Of a stretch of DNA of 51,017 bases, positions 43,239-51,017 are shown piece by piece. The stretch is from positions 1 through 51,017 of the forward strand of contig CATONV010000011.1 in NCBI GenBank assembly GCA_951801655.1. The letters are read 5' to 3'. The stretch's first letter is position 1. Each line of letters begins with the position of its first letter. The notes below the pieces were generated by a model. The model searched no databases, was not told the origin of the DNA, and was given only the letters and a program-made list of their open reading frames with translations. A program made the translations under genes and the position numbers. The DNA comes from an uncultured Oscillospiraceae bacterium (GTDB lineage Bacteria; Bacillota; Clostridia; Oscillospirales; Oscillospiraceae).

Positions 43239-43275
43239 GTCTGATTCTGGCTGGAACATATTTGCAGGCGGATGT

Positions 43276-46200
43276 TTATTCCAGCACCTTGGCGTAGTCT
43301 TCCACCACCTGCCGGGCGCACCGGAGGGGGTCCTCATTCCGGATCAGGCGGAAAGAGAATCGGGGGATGTCTCCGGGCATCAGAAGCAGGCGCCTGGAAT
43401 ACTTCTCCTGGGCGCACAGAGAGGAGAATGGTTCCAGCTGAAATTCGTCCAAAGTAAAGAGCAGCTTATCCCCCTTCTGGGCCAGGTCGCTGATGCGGCA
43501 CCGGGCGGCGTCGGCCCGGAGGAGGGCCACGGAGATCAGGTTGTTCACCGGCCTGGGGGGTTCGCCGTACCGGTCGATGAGCTCATCCACCAGCTCGTCG
43601 GCCTCGTTCTCGTCCCGAATCGCGGCAATGCGGCGGTACAGGTCCATTCTCTGCTCTGGAGAGGGGACATATCTGTCCGGGATGGAGGCGGACACGCTGA
43701 GATTGGCGGCGCACTCCGTGCGGGTGGGGATGGGCTGGCCCTGCTCCAGCAGAACGGCCTCCTCCAGCAGCTTCAGGTACATGTCATAACCCACCGAAAG
43801 CAAAAAGCCACTCTGCTCCGGGCCCAGCACGTTGCCTGCCCCCCGGATTTCCAGGTCCCGCATGGCGATCTTAAAGCCGGAGCCGAACTCGGCAAACTCC
43901 CGGATGGCCTCCAGCCGCTTGGAGGCCACCTCGGAGAGAACCTTGCCTCGGCGGTAGGTGAGATAGGCGAAGGCACGCCGGTTGGAGCGGCCCACCCGTC
44001 CCCGGATCTGGTGAAGCTGAGCCAGCCCCAGCCTGTCGGCGTCCTCCATGATGAGGGTGTTCACGTTGGGCAGGTCGATACCCGTCTCAATGATGGTGGT
44101 GCAGACCAACACGTTCAGCTCTCCGTCGGTCATCTGGGCCATCACGTCGTCAATGGCCTCCTGACTCATCCGTCCATGGGCCACGCCTACGGCCACATCT
44201 TCTCCCAGCAGCGTCTGGATGCGGGCGGCGCAGCGGTCGATGGTCTCGACACGATTGTGAAGGTAAAATACTTGCCCTCCTCTCTCCAGCTCCCGGCGCA
44301 TGGCGTCAGCGAGAAGATTCCAGTCGTGCTCCAGCACATAGGTCTGTACCGGCTGACGGTTGGCAGGAGGCTCTTCCAGGGTGGACATGTCCCGGATACC
44401 GCTGAGGGCCATATTCAGCGTCCGGGGGATGGGGGTGGCGGACAGGGTGAGGACGTCCACCTGCTGAAAGTTCTCCTTCAGCTTCTCCTTGTGCTGCACT
44501 CCGAAACGCTGCTCCTCGTCCACCACAAGAAGGCCGAGATCCTTAAACCGCACGTCCCTGTTAAACAGCCGGTGGGTGCCGATGAGGATGTCCACCTCGC
44601 CGTTTTCCACCCGTCGCAGGGTCTCCTTCATCTGGACAGGGGTGCGGAAGCGGGACACGACATCAATATTTACCGGGTACTTCTGGAACCGGCGCAGGGC
44701 GGTGAGGTAGTGCTGCCGGGCCAGCACAGTGGTGGGCACCAGAATGGCGGCCTGTTTGCCGTCCAGCACGCACTTCATCATGGCCCGGAAGGCCACCTCC
44801 GTTTTGCCGTAACCTACGTCGCCGCACAGCAGCCGGTCCATGGGGGTGGGCCTCTCCATGTCCCGCTTGATTTCCCCGATACACCGCAGCTGATCGTCGG
44901 TTTCCGTGTATTCAAACTGCTCTTCAAACTCCCGCTGCCATGGGGAGTCGGGGGCGAAGGCGTAACCCGGCTGACGCTGGCGCTGGGCGTAAAGCTGAAT
45001 CAGTCCCTTGGCCAGGTCCTGCACTGCCTTTTTGGCCTTCTTCTTGGCCTTTTCCCACTCCTGGCCTCCCAGGCGGTTGAGTTTTCTGGTCTCGTTGGCG
45101 TCCTCGCCCCCGCCGATATACTTACTCACCAGGTCCAGTTGGGTGGCGGGGACGTAGAGAACGTCGGTGCCGGCGTAGGCGATTTTCACATAATCCTTCT
45201 CGATACCGTCTACCGGCATCTTCACCATGCCCGCGTAGCGGCCCACGCCGTGGTGCTCATGGACCACCAGATCGCCGGGGGCGAGGTCGGCGTAAGACTT
45301 CAGCTTCTGGCGGTTGGTGGCGTCCTTCTGCCGCCGGGGCTTCTTGGCTGTCTTCTCTCCCTCGGTGAGAACGGCCAGCTTCAGTTCCGGGTACTCAAAA
45401 CCTCCCGACAGCCCGCCCAGGGCAATGATGATCTGACCTGGCTGGGGAAGGGCTTTCAGCTGAAAATCCACGGCGGATTTGATCTTCTGCTCTCGAAGGA
45501 GGGTCTGGAGGTCCAATGCCCGCTGTTCTCCGGACACCAGCACCAGACTGGCAAAGCCGCTGTTCTGATAGTGGGCCAGGTCCTGTACCGCCGTCTCCAG
45601 GCTGGCCAAAAAGGGGGGCAGCTGCTTGGCGGTGATAGAGAACAGACTCCTGGGGGGCGTGGGGTAGTTGGAGGTGGTGAAGGAGTCCAGATAGACCAGG
45701 GGGAAGTCCTCCAGCCGGCCCAGAAGCTGGGAGAAGGTAAGGGCCGGTTCGCCGCAGGAGCCGTCCAGCTCCCCCTGTTCCAGCAGGGCTTTCACATCCT
45801 CCTCCAGCTGCCACTGGTAGCTCTTGGCCCGGTCGGCCACCCGGGCGCACTGGTCGAAGATGACGCAGGCGTCAGGGGGGAGATAGTCGGCTCCTCCGGC
45901 CGGCTTGGGGTAGATCAGGGACAAATACCGATCCAGGGCGGGAAAGGTCCGCCCCTGGGCGATGGCCTCGCCGTCCTGCTCCAGGGTTTTGTTCAGCGCC
46001 TTGTTCCCGTTTTGCAAAGCCTTGGCGGCCAGCTGAGCCAGCTTTTTGCCCAAGGCCGCCGACCCGCCGGGAGACATCTGGGGCAGGACCTCCGCAGCGG
46101 GGAGGAGGAGGGCGCTGTCGAGGTTTTCCGTCCGTCTCTGGGTGGCCGGGTCGAAGACGCCCATGGCGTCCAGCTCATCCCCGAAGAACTCCGCCCGGAC

Positions 46201-46770
46201 CGGGACCTCCATCCCCGGAGAAAAGACGTCTAGGATTCCTCCACGCAGGGCGAACTGGCCCACACCCTCCACCTGTCCGCACCGGACATAGCCGGCGGCG
46301 GCCAGGGCCTCGGCTAGCTCGTTCAGGTCGTAGGAGCCGCCGACGTTCAGTTCCCGGCAGCAGGCGGCCAGGGTCTCCGGGGGCATGGTGCGCTGGAGAA
46401 GCCCCTCCACCGTGGCCACCAGAAAGGGAAGCTGACCGGCGGCCAGCTGGTGCATCAGCGTCAGCCGGCTGTGTTCCCACTGGTGGGAGAGGGCGGCCGC
46501 GTTGTGAAAGGTAAAGTCTCTGGGGCCCAGCACAGGGACGGTTGTTTCGGCAAGGGCGCCCAGATCCCGGGCCAGCTTGCGGCCCTCGCTCTCGTCTGCG
46601 CAGACCACCACCACAGGCCGGCCGGTGATCAGGCCGATAGCAGCGGCGACGTGACAGCGGTGGAGGGCGGCGACTCCTGACACAGAGGCGGGGGAGAGAC
46701 CTTCCTCCAGCGCGGTGAGGAGCTGCTGAAATTCCGGAAGGCGGCTCAGGGCGGCGGTAAGCAGTTTCAC
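43276..46770 (-). CDS. mfd: Transcription-repair coupling factor
   Basis: DNA translocase, about 1164 residues, which removes stalled RNA polymerase and recruits UvrA. UvrB-homology N-part (GRPVVVVCADESEGRKLARDL), RNA polymerase-interaction domain (YADLAPGDLVVHEHHGVGRYAGMVKM), RecG-like helicase motifs (GDVGYGKTEVAFRAMMK, DEEQRFGVQHKEKL, TLSATPIPRTLNMALSGIRDMS, TTIIETGIDLPNVNTLI, RIRGRVGRS-type QIRGRVGRSNRRAFAYLTY) and a C-terminal TRCF domain. Two GTG starts are possible: 46779, too near the ribosome site, and 46770, with GAGGTG 6 bases upstream, which I prefer. The start region overlaps a parS-like palindrome. A promoter is visible at 46849-46878. Confidence 0.95.
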   Translation of the reverse strand: MKLLTAALSRLPEFQQLLTALEEGLSPASVSGVAALHRCHVAAAIGLITGRPVVVVCADESEGRKLARDLGALAETTVPVLGPRDFTFHNAAALSHQWEHSRLTLMHQLAAGQLPFLVATVEGLLQRTMPPETLAACCRELNVGGSYDLNELAEALAAAGYVRCGQVEGVGQFALRGGILDVFSPGMEVPVRAEFFGDELDAMGVFDPATQRRTENLDSALLLPAAEVLPQMSPGGSAALGKKLAQLAAKALQNGNKALNKTLEQDGEAIAQGRTFPALDRYLSLIYPKPAGGADYLPPDACVIFDQCARVADRAKSYQWQLEEDVKALLEQGELDGSCGEPALTFSQLLGRLEDFPLVYLDSFTTSNYPTPPRSLFSITAKQLPPFLASLETAVQDLAHYQNSGFASLVLVSGEQRALDLQTLLREQKIKSAVDFQLKALPQPGQIIIALGGLSGGFEYPELKLAVLTEGEKTAKKPRRQKDATNRQKLKSYADLAPGDLVVHEHHGVGRYAGMVKMPVDGIEKDYVKIAYAGTDVLYVPATQLDLVSKYIGGGEDANETRKLNRLGGQEWEKAKKKAKKAVQDLAKGLIQLYAQRQRQPGYAFAPDSPWQREFEEQFEYTETDDQLRCIGEIKRDMERPTPMDRLLCGDVGYGKTEVAFRAMMKCVLDGKQAAILVPTTVLARQHYLTALRRFQKYPVNIDVVSRFRTPVQMKETLRRVENGEVDILIGTHRLFNRDVRFKDLGLLVVDEEQRFGVQHKEKLKENFQQVDVLTLSATPIPRTLNMALSGIRDMSTLEEPPANRQPVQTYVLEHDWNLLADAMRRELERGGQVFYLHNRVETIDRCAARIQTLLGEDVAVGVAHGRMSQEAIDDVMAQMTDGELNVLVCTTIIETGIDLPNVNTLIMEDADRLGLAQLHQIRGRVGRSNRRAFAYLTYRRGKVLSEVASKRLEAIREFAEFGSGFKIAMRDLEIRGAGNVLGPEQSGFLLSVGYDMYLKLLEEAVLLEQGQPIPTRTECAANLSVSASIPDRYVPSPEQRMDLYRRIAAIRDENEADELVDELIDRYGEPPRPVNNLISVALLRADAARCRISDLAQKGDKLLFTLDEFQLEPFSSLCAQEKYSRRLLLMPGDIPRFSFRLIRNEDPLRCARQVVEDYAKVLE

Positions 46771-46778
46771 GTGGAACA
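46763..46778. promoter_or_regulatory. parS-like centromere site 4 at the mfd start
   Basis: AGTTTCACGTGGAACA; on the other strand TGTTCCACGTGAAACT, matching 15 of 16 positions of the Bacillus parS consensus TGTTCCACGTGAAACA. It covers the mfd ribosome site and start codon. Confidence 0.85.
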
Positions 46779-46812
46779 CCTCATTTTCAACAAAGCTGAG
46801 GACGCGGCAATG

Positions 46813-46837
46813 CCCCTGCCCCCGTGAGGGGGAGGGG
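46813..46837. repeat. GC-rich hairpin in the mfd leader
   Basis: CCCCTGCCCCC-GTGA-GGGGGAGGGG, about 10 base pairs, in the leader between the mfd promoter and start. It differs from the dispersed repeat family. May stabilise the transcript or affect initiation. Confidence 0.55.
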
Positions 46838-46848
46838 TAATGTCATCC

Positions 46849-46878
46849 AGTATACTGGTGAGGGCGGGAGAAAGTCAA
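46849..46878 (-). promoter_or_regulatory. mfd promoter
   Basis: Minus-strand -35 TTGACT and -10 TATACT, 18 bases apart, just after the divIVA terminator. Leader about 70 bases. Confidence 0.8.
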
Positions 46879-46893
46879 GTAAATTTTTGGCAA

Positions 46894-46918
46894 GAAAGCC
46901 CGACCGCAAGGCCGGGCT
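46894..46918 (-). terminator. Terminator of divIVA
   Basis: Minus-strand AGCCCGGCC-TTGC-GGTCGGGCT followed by TTCTTG, 11 bases after the divIVA stop. One A-C type mismatch in the stem; still a convincing terminator. Confidence 0.8.
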
Positions 46919-46929
46919 GAGGGATTGCT

Positions 46930-47697
46930 TCAGGTAATCTCATAATCCTGTCCGAACTGGAGCTCGCCAAAGTTAATGCGGCTGCCGCTGGGGGGACGGT
47001 AGTCATTCTCGTCGTAGTCCTCGTCATAATCCTGGTCATCCACGGGAGGAAAGTCCTCTTCTGCGGCGGGAGAGCCGGGAGAGAACTCGGCGGTATCGGA
47101 GAGGTCTCTCTCCTCCTGTTCCGCCCGGGCGCGGAGATTCTCAGCGGTAGCGGCCTCCATGGCCTGGGCCAGCAGGCGCTGAACATTGTCGTCAATCTCA
47201 TCGGCTTTTTCCTGTACCGGGTCCACGGTGGGCTGGGTTTCAGGGGGATAGAGGTCCTCCAGCTGCGCCAGGTACTCCGCCTCTTGGGCATGGAGGGCGC
47301 GCACCTTTTCCACAAAGGCGGCGGTCTTCTCCTGGGCCTTTTTCAGCCGATACTCCTCCGTTTCCAGCTGGTGGAACAGCTCCTCCTTGCGGGCGGCGGC
47401 GTCCTTTTCAGTCTGGGCCAGCATAGCGTCTTTTTTCTCCTCAGCCTCTTTCACCAGGTCGTCAGCCATCCGCTGGGCGGCCAGAAGGGCCTTGCGCATG
47501 GCCTCCTCGGTGGAGCGATACTCCTCCACCTTGTCTACCAGCACCTTCATCTTGTTTTTCAAGACCGCGTTTTCGTTAAACAGCGCGGAGTAGTCCCCGG
47601 TAAGGATGTCCAGAAATTCATCCACCTGGGCCATGTTATAGCCGCCGAAGGACGCCTTCTGAAAGGCGCGCTCGGAGACCTCCTGTGGTGTGAGCAT
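46930..47697 (-). CDS. divIVA: DivIVA-domain cell-division protein
   Basis: A 255-residue coiled-coil protein that marks curved membranes at the poles and septum. The N-terminal lipid-binding region MLTPQEVSERAFQKASFGGYNMAQVDEFLDIL is diagnostic; long coiled coil about 30-165, then an acidic Asp/Glu/Tyr-rich tail (DQDYDEDYDENDY) and a short conserved-looking end. Start ATG 47697 follows GGAGG; longer frame to 47748 is unsupported. Belongs to the sepF-divIVA cluster; the ylmG and S4-domain genes (ylmH) often found between are absent. Confidence 0.92.
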   Translation of the reverse strand: MLTPQEVSERAFQKASFGGYNMAQVDEFLDILTGDYSALFNENAVLKNKMKVLVDKVEEYRSTEEAMRKALLAAQRMADDLVKEAEEKKDAMLAQTEKDAAARKEELFHQLETEEYRLKKAQEKTAAFVEKVRALHAQEAEYLAQLEDLYPPETQPTVDPVQEKADEIDDNVQRLLAQAMEAATAENLRARAEQEERDLSDTAEFSPGSPAAEEDFPPVDDQDYDEDYDENDYRPPSGSRINFGELQFGQDYEIT

Positions 47698-47749
47698 AGT
47701 TATCCCTCCTGCTCTGTGTTCTATAGCAATCTTCAAACATCGCAACACT

Positions 47750-47777
47750 TGCAGGGCGGGTAATACCCGCCCCTACA
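47750..47777. repeat. Dispersed GC-rich hairpin repeat, copy 6
   Basis: Short form: GCAGGGCGGGTA-A-TACCCGCCCCTAC, between divIVA and sepF, with the family's CCGCCCCTACA end on the right. Confidence 0.75.
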
Positions 47778-47812
47778 GGCGTCTGCGCATTAACAGAATG
47801 GAGAATTAGGAC

Positions 47813-48313
47813 TTAAAAATACAGCCCGTTGTTTTCCAGCTCGTCAATCAGGTCTCCTAAAATGTCCACGTTATAAGGGGTAATGATGTAGGTAGAGATG
47901 GCCACCTTTTTAATTTTACCCTCATTGGCGTAAGACACGCCGGCCAAAAAGTCCAGCAGGCGGCGGGCGATCTCGCCGTTGGTAGACTCCAGATTGAGAA
48001 CCACAGTGCGTTTCTCCCGCAGGTGATCGGCGATGGAGGAGGCATCCTCAAACCTCTCAGGCTTTACCAGCACCACCTGAAGCTGGGTCGCTGCCCGGAT
48101 ATTCACCACCTTGTTAGAACGGCGGTCGTCATCGGCGGGGGGGATGTAGCTGCTATAGCTGCTGTTGTAGCTGGTGTCCCGAGAGGCGCGCTCGGAAGAA
48201 GTCCGTTCCCGGCGCTCCACAGGGCGGGGGGAGATATCAAAATCGTCGTAATCGTCCTCGTCTTCATCCTCGTAAGGGCGGGCCAGCCGCTTAAACTCAT
48301 CAAAAATTCCCAT
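47813..48313 (-). CDS. sepF: Cell division protein SepF
   Basis: A 166-residue FtsZ-binding membrane-anchoring protein. N-terminal amphipathic start MGIFDEFKRLARPYEDEDEDD, a Ser/Tyr-rich disordered linker (about 35-66), then the DUF552 domain (KVVNIRAATQLQVVLVKPERFEDASSIADHLREKRTVVLNLE... to FLAGVSYA). The family bundles FtsZ filaments and links them to the membrane. Start ATG 48313. Position between yggS and divIVA is the conserved one. Confidence 0.95.
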   Translation of the reverse strand: MGIFDEFKRLARPYEDEDEDDYDDFDISPRPVERRERTSSERASRDTSYNSSYSSYIPPADDDRRSNKVVNIRAATQLQVVLVKPERFEDASSIADHLREKRTVVLNLESTNGEIARRLLDFLAGVSYANEGKIKKVAISTYIITPYNVDILGDLIDELENNGLYF

Positions 48314-48339
48314 CAGTTCTATCCTCTCTTCTCATATGT

Positions 48340-49077
48340 TCAGAGTATATCCGTCGATATTCTCTCTTCCGGGCGGCCCATAGTCAGCGGGCGGGCGCCG
48401 AAGAGGGCGGTGCCCACCCGAACAAGGGTGGCGCCCTCAGCGACAGCGTCCTGATAGTCGCCGCTCATGCCCATAGACAGACAGTCCACAGCATTATGAT
48501 TATCCGACATTTTCCCAATTATGTCAACAAGAAAATGCCTCATTTGGGCAAAATATTTTCGGTTGCCGCCTGAAACCGTTGATACAGGCGGAATTGCCAT
48601 CAAACCCCGCAGACGGACGTGGGAACAGTTAAGGGCCGTCTCAGCCAGGATGGGCAGAGACTCGGGCAAAACGCCCCCCTTGCTCTCCTCCCGGGCCACA
48701 TTGACCTCCAGAAGGATATCCTGGACAATGTCCAGCTTTTGGGCCTGGCTGTCGATGGCTCGAAGCAGCCTCTCCGAGTCCACCGAGTGGATGAGGGCCA
48801 CCTTGCCCACCACCTGGCGCACCTTGTTGGTCTGAAGGTGGCCGATGAAGTGGACCTCCGCCCCGGCGTAGGCGTCGGCCTCCAAATGTGCGGTAAGCTC
48901 CTGCACCCGGTTTTCCCCGCACAGGCGGATGCCGGCGGCGACGGCGGCGCGGATGGTCTCATCGGTCTGAACCTTGGTGGCGGCGCACAGGGCGATCTCA
49001 CCGGGATCGCGCCCTGCGGCGCGGGCGGCAGCGGCGATTTTTTCCTGCACGGCTTTGACATTTTGGGATAGATCCAT
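48340..49077 (-). CDS. yggS: YggS-family PLP-binding protein
   Basis: A 245-residue alanine-racemase-fold protein that maintains PLP balance (PLPHP). The cofactor Lys is in LCAATKVQTDETI (about residue 35), followed by GENRVQEL, HFIGHLQTNKVRQVVG and the C-terminal phosphate-binding DCLSMGMSGDYQDAVAEGATLVRVGTALFG. The ATG at 49077 has AAGGA at proper distance; ATG 49080 is one codon earlier. Adjacent to sepF as in most Gram-positives. Confidence 0.93.
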   Translation of the reverse strand: MDLSQNVKAVQEKIAAAARAAGRDPGEIALCAATKVQTDETIRAAVAAGIRLCGENRVQELTAHLEADAYAGAEVHFIGHLQTNKVRQVVGKVALIHSVDSERLLRAIDSQAQKLDIVQDILLEVNVAREESKGGVLPESLPILAETALNCSHVRLRGLMAIPPVSTVSGGNRKYFAQMRHFLVDIIGKMSDNHNAVDCLSMGMSGDYQDAVAEGATLVRVGTALFGARPLTMGRPEERISTDIL

Positions 49078-49174
49078 CATGATTCCTTCTCTCTATATAT
49101 TGGCGGCAGTGATCAGAATTGCGGACATGTGCGGACCGCTTCCGAAAATTTGCGTCCCGTTTCAGAAACGGACG

Positions 49175-50449
49175 TTACCCCTCCAGCCGCAGCCCGTCCT
49201 GAAGGCCGGTGCCCTCAACGATAATGGTGTCCCCATCCCGGAGGACCTTGCGGCCGGCCCCCACAGAGCGAACCACATAGTAGTCAGAGCCCTCGTGTAC
49301 AATTTCCGCCTCCCGGAACTCCACACGGCCATTGACCAGGGCGTACACGCCGGACTTGGTGACGGACGAGGGAGAGGAACCGGAGACCTCTCCGGACGCC
49401 TGGACGAACTCCACCAGACGGAATGCCTCCTTGGGTATCCGCAGCCCGGACCAGCTCTCAAAGATGAGCTCCACGGTCTGGTGGCGCAGAAGGGTGGTAA
49501 GGGTTAAGTAGCGGTTGGAGGAGAAGATCACCAGGGTTGTCCCACTTTGTGTGGGACCGACTCTCTCCACCTTCATCTTCACGTCCCGGTTCAGCTCTCC
49601 GGAGAAGCGCAGGGTGGCAAAGTCCTCCTCCTCCAGCCGGGCCGCCGCCGCCATAGGCAGATTGGCGGCGAAGTACCAGGTGTCGGAGGTAATCAGCTTG
49701 CCCATAGCGCCGCTGTCCTCCCCGGCGGGACTGTTGATCAGCTCCTGCAGGGCGGAAGGGGTCAGCTCCTGAAGACTCTCCGGAGTGAGGCGGGACTCAT
49801 AGCCGTCTACCAGACTGGAAAACACTCCGGGCACCGAGGCAATGATCTGGGTGGTGGCCCGGGCGGACTGCCGGGTGAGGACATCCAGGTCCTGGCGCAG
49901 CTGGTGCAGCCGGGCGGAGAGCTCTGCAGAGGTGAGACTCTCTCCATAGGTGTAGCCCCGCTTGAGGACGCGGCTTTTTACCTCCATGGATTGGTCCCGC
50001 AGCTGGGTGTAGTCCCCCAGCGCGTAGGAGGAGCGCAGATCCACCACAGCCTGGAGGATATCCTCGTCCAGCCGGGCGGCGGACTCCAGATCGCTGGACT
50101 GGGAGACGGCCTCCTCCAGCAGCTGGATATCCATGGTCATCTCTTCAATCTGGGCCTGATTGGCCTGGGCCTGACTGTCCCGGTAGACCAGGGCCACCTG
50201 CTGTCCCTTGCCCACCTTTTCGCCCTCGGCCCGGGTGATCTCCAGGATACCGGTCTGCGAGGGGAGGACCAGGGCCTCCCGCACCACCAGACCCTCGGCG
50301 GTCACGCTGTCGTTGGCCGTGTAGGCGTACACCTGGGTGGTGCGGTAGGGCTCGTTGAGGCAGTTGAAGATGTAGTAACCGAAATAGAGGGCTAAAACGG
50401 CGGCCATAGCCAGGATAACCAGCGTAATCAGGGATTTTCCTTGTTTCAT
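49175..50449 (-). CDS. HlyD-like membrane fusion protein
   Basis: A 424-residue single-pass membrane protein: anchor MKQGKSLITLVILAMAAVLALYFGYYIF (about 8-29), a barrel-sandwich hybrid domain (GLVVREALVLPSQTGILEITRAEGEKVGKGQQVALVYR, about 50-95), a helical hairpin (about 95-215) and a beta-rich C-terminal part. The HlyD/periplasmic adaptor family works with ABC or RND exporters in other bacteria, but no transporter is next to it. In Firmicutes a similar gene is often found upstream of yggS-sepF. Exact role unknown. Confidence 0.8.
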   Translation of the reverse strand: MKQGKSLITLVILAMAAVLALYFGYYIFNCLNEPYRTTQVYAYTANDSVTAEGLVVREALVLPSQTGILEITRAEGEKVGKGQQVALVYRDSQAQANQAQIEEMTMDIQLLEEAVSQSSDLESAARLDEDILQAVVDLRSSYALGDYTQLRDQSMEVKSRVLKRGYTYGESLTSAELSARLHQLRQDLDVLTRQSARATTQIIASVPGVFSSLVDGYESRLTPESLQELTPSALQELINSPAGEDSGAMGKLITSDTWYFAANLPMAAAARLEEEDFATLRFSGELNRDVKMKVERVGPTQSGTTLVIFSSNRYLTLTTLLRHQTVELIFESWSGLRIPKEAFRLVEFVQASGEVSGSSPSSVTKSGVYALVNGRVEFREAEIVHEGSDYYVVRSVGAGRKVLRDGDTIIVEGTGLQDGLRLEG

Positions 50450-50528
50450 AGGATTCTCTCTTTCGTTGCGTGTGCAGGGGCGCCGTTTTCAGCGGCCCGC
50501 GGGAAAACAGGCGGCGGGGCGAAGCGTG

Positions 50529-50762
50529 TTACATGCCGTCCGGTTCTGTCAGCGGAACAGGCCGTTCAGGCACGATGGTGGAGATGGCGTGCTTGTAGAT
50601 GATCTGCTGTTTTCCGTCGCTGGAAAGCACGACAATAAAGGCGTCGAAGCCGGTGATGCAGCCTCGCATCTGAAAGCCGTTCATCAGGAACATGGTGACG
50701 GGCCGGCGCTCCCGGCGGGCCTGAGTGAGAAAAATGTCCTGGAGGTTGTTGGTTTTTGTCAT
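50529..50762 (-). CDS. hfq: RNA-binding protein Hfq
   Basis: A 77-residue Sm-like hexameric RNA chaperone. Sm1 motif region [41 protein letters not shown] and Sm2 [14 protein letters not shown] are both visible. Start ATG 50762 is preferred; a GTG four codons upstream is too near AAGGAG. Located downstream of miaA, the classical miaA-hfq pair. Confidence 0.94.
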   Translation of the reverse strand: MTKTNNLQDIFLTQARRERRPVTMFLMNGFQMRGCITGFDAFIVVLSSDGKQQIIYKHAISTIVPERPVPLTEPDGM

Positions 50763-50815
50763 TATGTAGCACACTCCTTATTTCTTTCACGCAGGGACAA
50801 GCCCTGCGGGTGCCA

Positions 50816-50964
50816 CTATGATATACCATTTTCTTCCAGAAAAGCTGTCGAACGCTGTAGCACGTCCGCAAAATTTGGCTTGGGTGTCCACAGGATAGTC
50901 TTGGCCTGCTGATTGCGCCTGAACCAGGTGCGCTGCCGCTTGGCGTACTGGCGGGAGTGAAGTT
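50816..50964 (-). pseudogene. miaA: miaA 3' end, apparently interrupted at 50964
   Basis: The last 49 residues of tRNA dimethylallyltransferase, KLHSRQYAKRQRTWFRRNQ and onward to ENGIS, with the family's RQYAKRQxTWFRR motif. The stop TAG is at 50818-50816. Beyond the KLHSRQ codons the frame continues into SVSYPHYSTFLSIGTAS, which does not look like MiaA, and the DNA becomes AT-rich. Either the gene is broken by an insertion here, or its upstream part is unusual. Only 53 bases are visible beyond the junction. Confidence 0.6.
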
Positions 50965-51017
50965 TAGAAGCTGTACCAATAGATAAAAAGGTGCTATAAT
51001 GAGGGTATGATACAGAA
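50965..51017. other. AT-rich sequence with promoter-like -10 at the right edge
   Basis: About 36% GC against nearly 60% in neighbouring genes. Contains TGCTATAATG with a TATAAT box (50995-51000), but no good -35 partner, and an ATG on the plus strand near the end. It joins the MiaA coding end without a recognisable boundary repeat. Could be the first bases of a mobile element or simply divergent DNA. Confidence 0.4.

Noticed and set aside
43228-46233. A 1001-codon open frame antisense to mfd
   Set aside because: It is a frame left open by high GC on the strand opposite mfd, with no recognisable domain, low-complexity Gly/Leu/His-rich translation and no start site support. The sense frame has all Mfd motifs.

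Overview
The window is about 51 kb of a GC-rich (roughly 58-60% by eye) chromosome carrying the replication origin region of a Gram-positive, clostridial bacterium. Protein wording in GyrB, RemB, RicT, Jag, Noc, SepF and DivIVA, and the recF-remB-gyrB and holB-ricT neighbourhoods, point to Clostridia. High GC and dispersed GC-rich hairpin repeats fit the Oscillospiraceae (Flavonifractor-like), but that placement is inference. No CRISPR array, rRNA, intact tRNA or complete transposon was recognised.

Layout. (1) 1-12.5 kb, minus strand: rnhA (cut by the left edge), a DIP1984-family protein, a SHOCT membrane protein, gyrA, an acidic protein of unknown function, gyrB, a PH-like protein, remB, a small membrane protein, recF, yaaA, a DUF975 membrane protein, dnaN and dnaA. 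(2) About 11.0-12.8 kb: probable oriC, with TTTCCACA-type DnaA boxes on both sides of dnaA. (3) 12.9-20.7 kb, plus strand: rpmH-rnpA-yidD-yidC-jag, then an Orn/Lys/Arg decarboxylase-fold protein, holB, ricT and an AEC transporter. (4) 20.8-34.4 kb, minus strand: nagZ-like lipoprotein, aspS, a secreted or anchored small protein, hisS, an mgsA-like gene lacking the catalytic Asp, minD, rsmG, small membrane protein, mscL, PilZ protein, serS, membrane coiled-coil protein, parB, parA, noc. (5) 34.7-40.5 kb, plus strand: xpt followed by a BMP-type nucleoside ABC importer (lipoprotein, double ATPase, two permeases), a purine salvage block. (6) 40.5-41.9 kb: a small accessory locus (49-aa ORF divergent from an 84-aa XRE regulator) and a membrane-bound XRE regulator. 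(7) 42-51 kb, minus strand: parvulin-type foldase lipoprotein, mfd, divIVA, sepF, yggS, HlyD-like adaptor, hfq and the 3' end of miaA, which seems to be interrupted at the right edge.

How the parts work together. Initiation (DnaA, DnaN, RecF, gyrase), segregation (ParA, ParB, four parS-like palindromes), nucleoid occlusion (Noc), division (SepF, DivIVA, MinD) and membrane insertion/RNA processing (YidC, YidD, Jag, RnpA) are gathered around the origin. Unlike the usual Firmicutes order jag-mnmE-mnmG-rsmG-noc-parA-parB on one strand, here rsmG and noc-parA-parB lie on the opposite strand from jag, and mnmE/mnmG are absent, which suggests an inversion near the origin.

The most unusual signals are: the MgsA-like protein without its catalytic Asp beside an orphan minD; alternative RNA pairings in the rnpA and xpt leaders; parS-like sites, one overlapping the mfd start; a nested repeat-in-terminator palindrome at 20.7-20.8 kb; and the miaA junction at about 50.96 kb.
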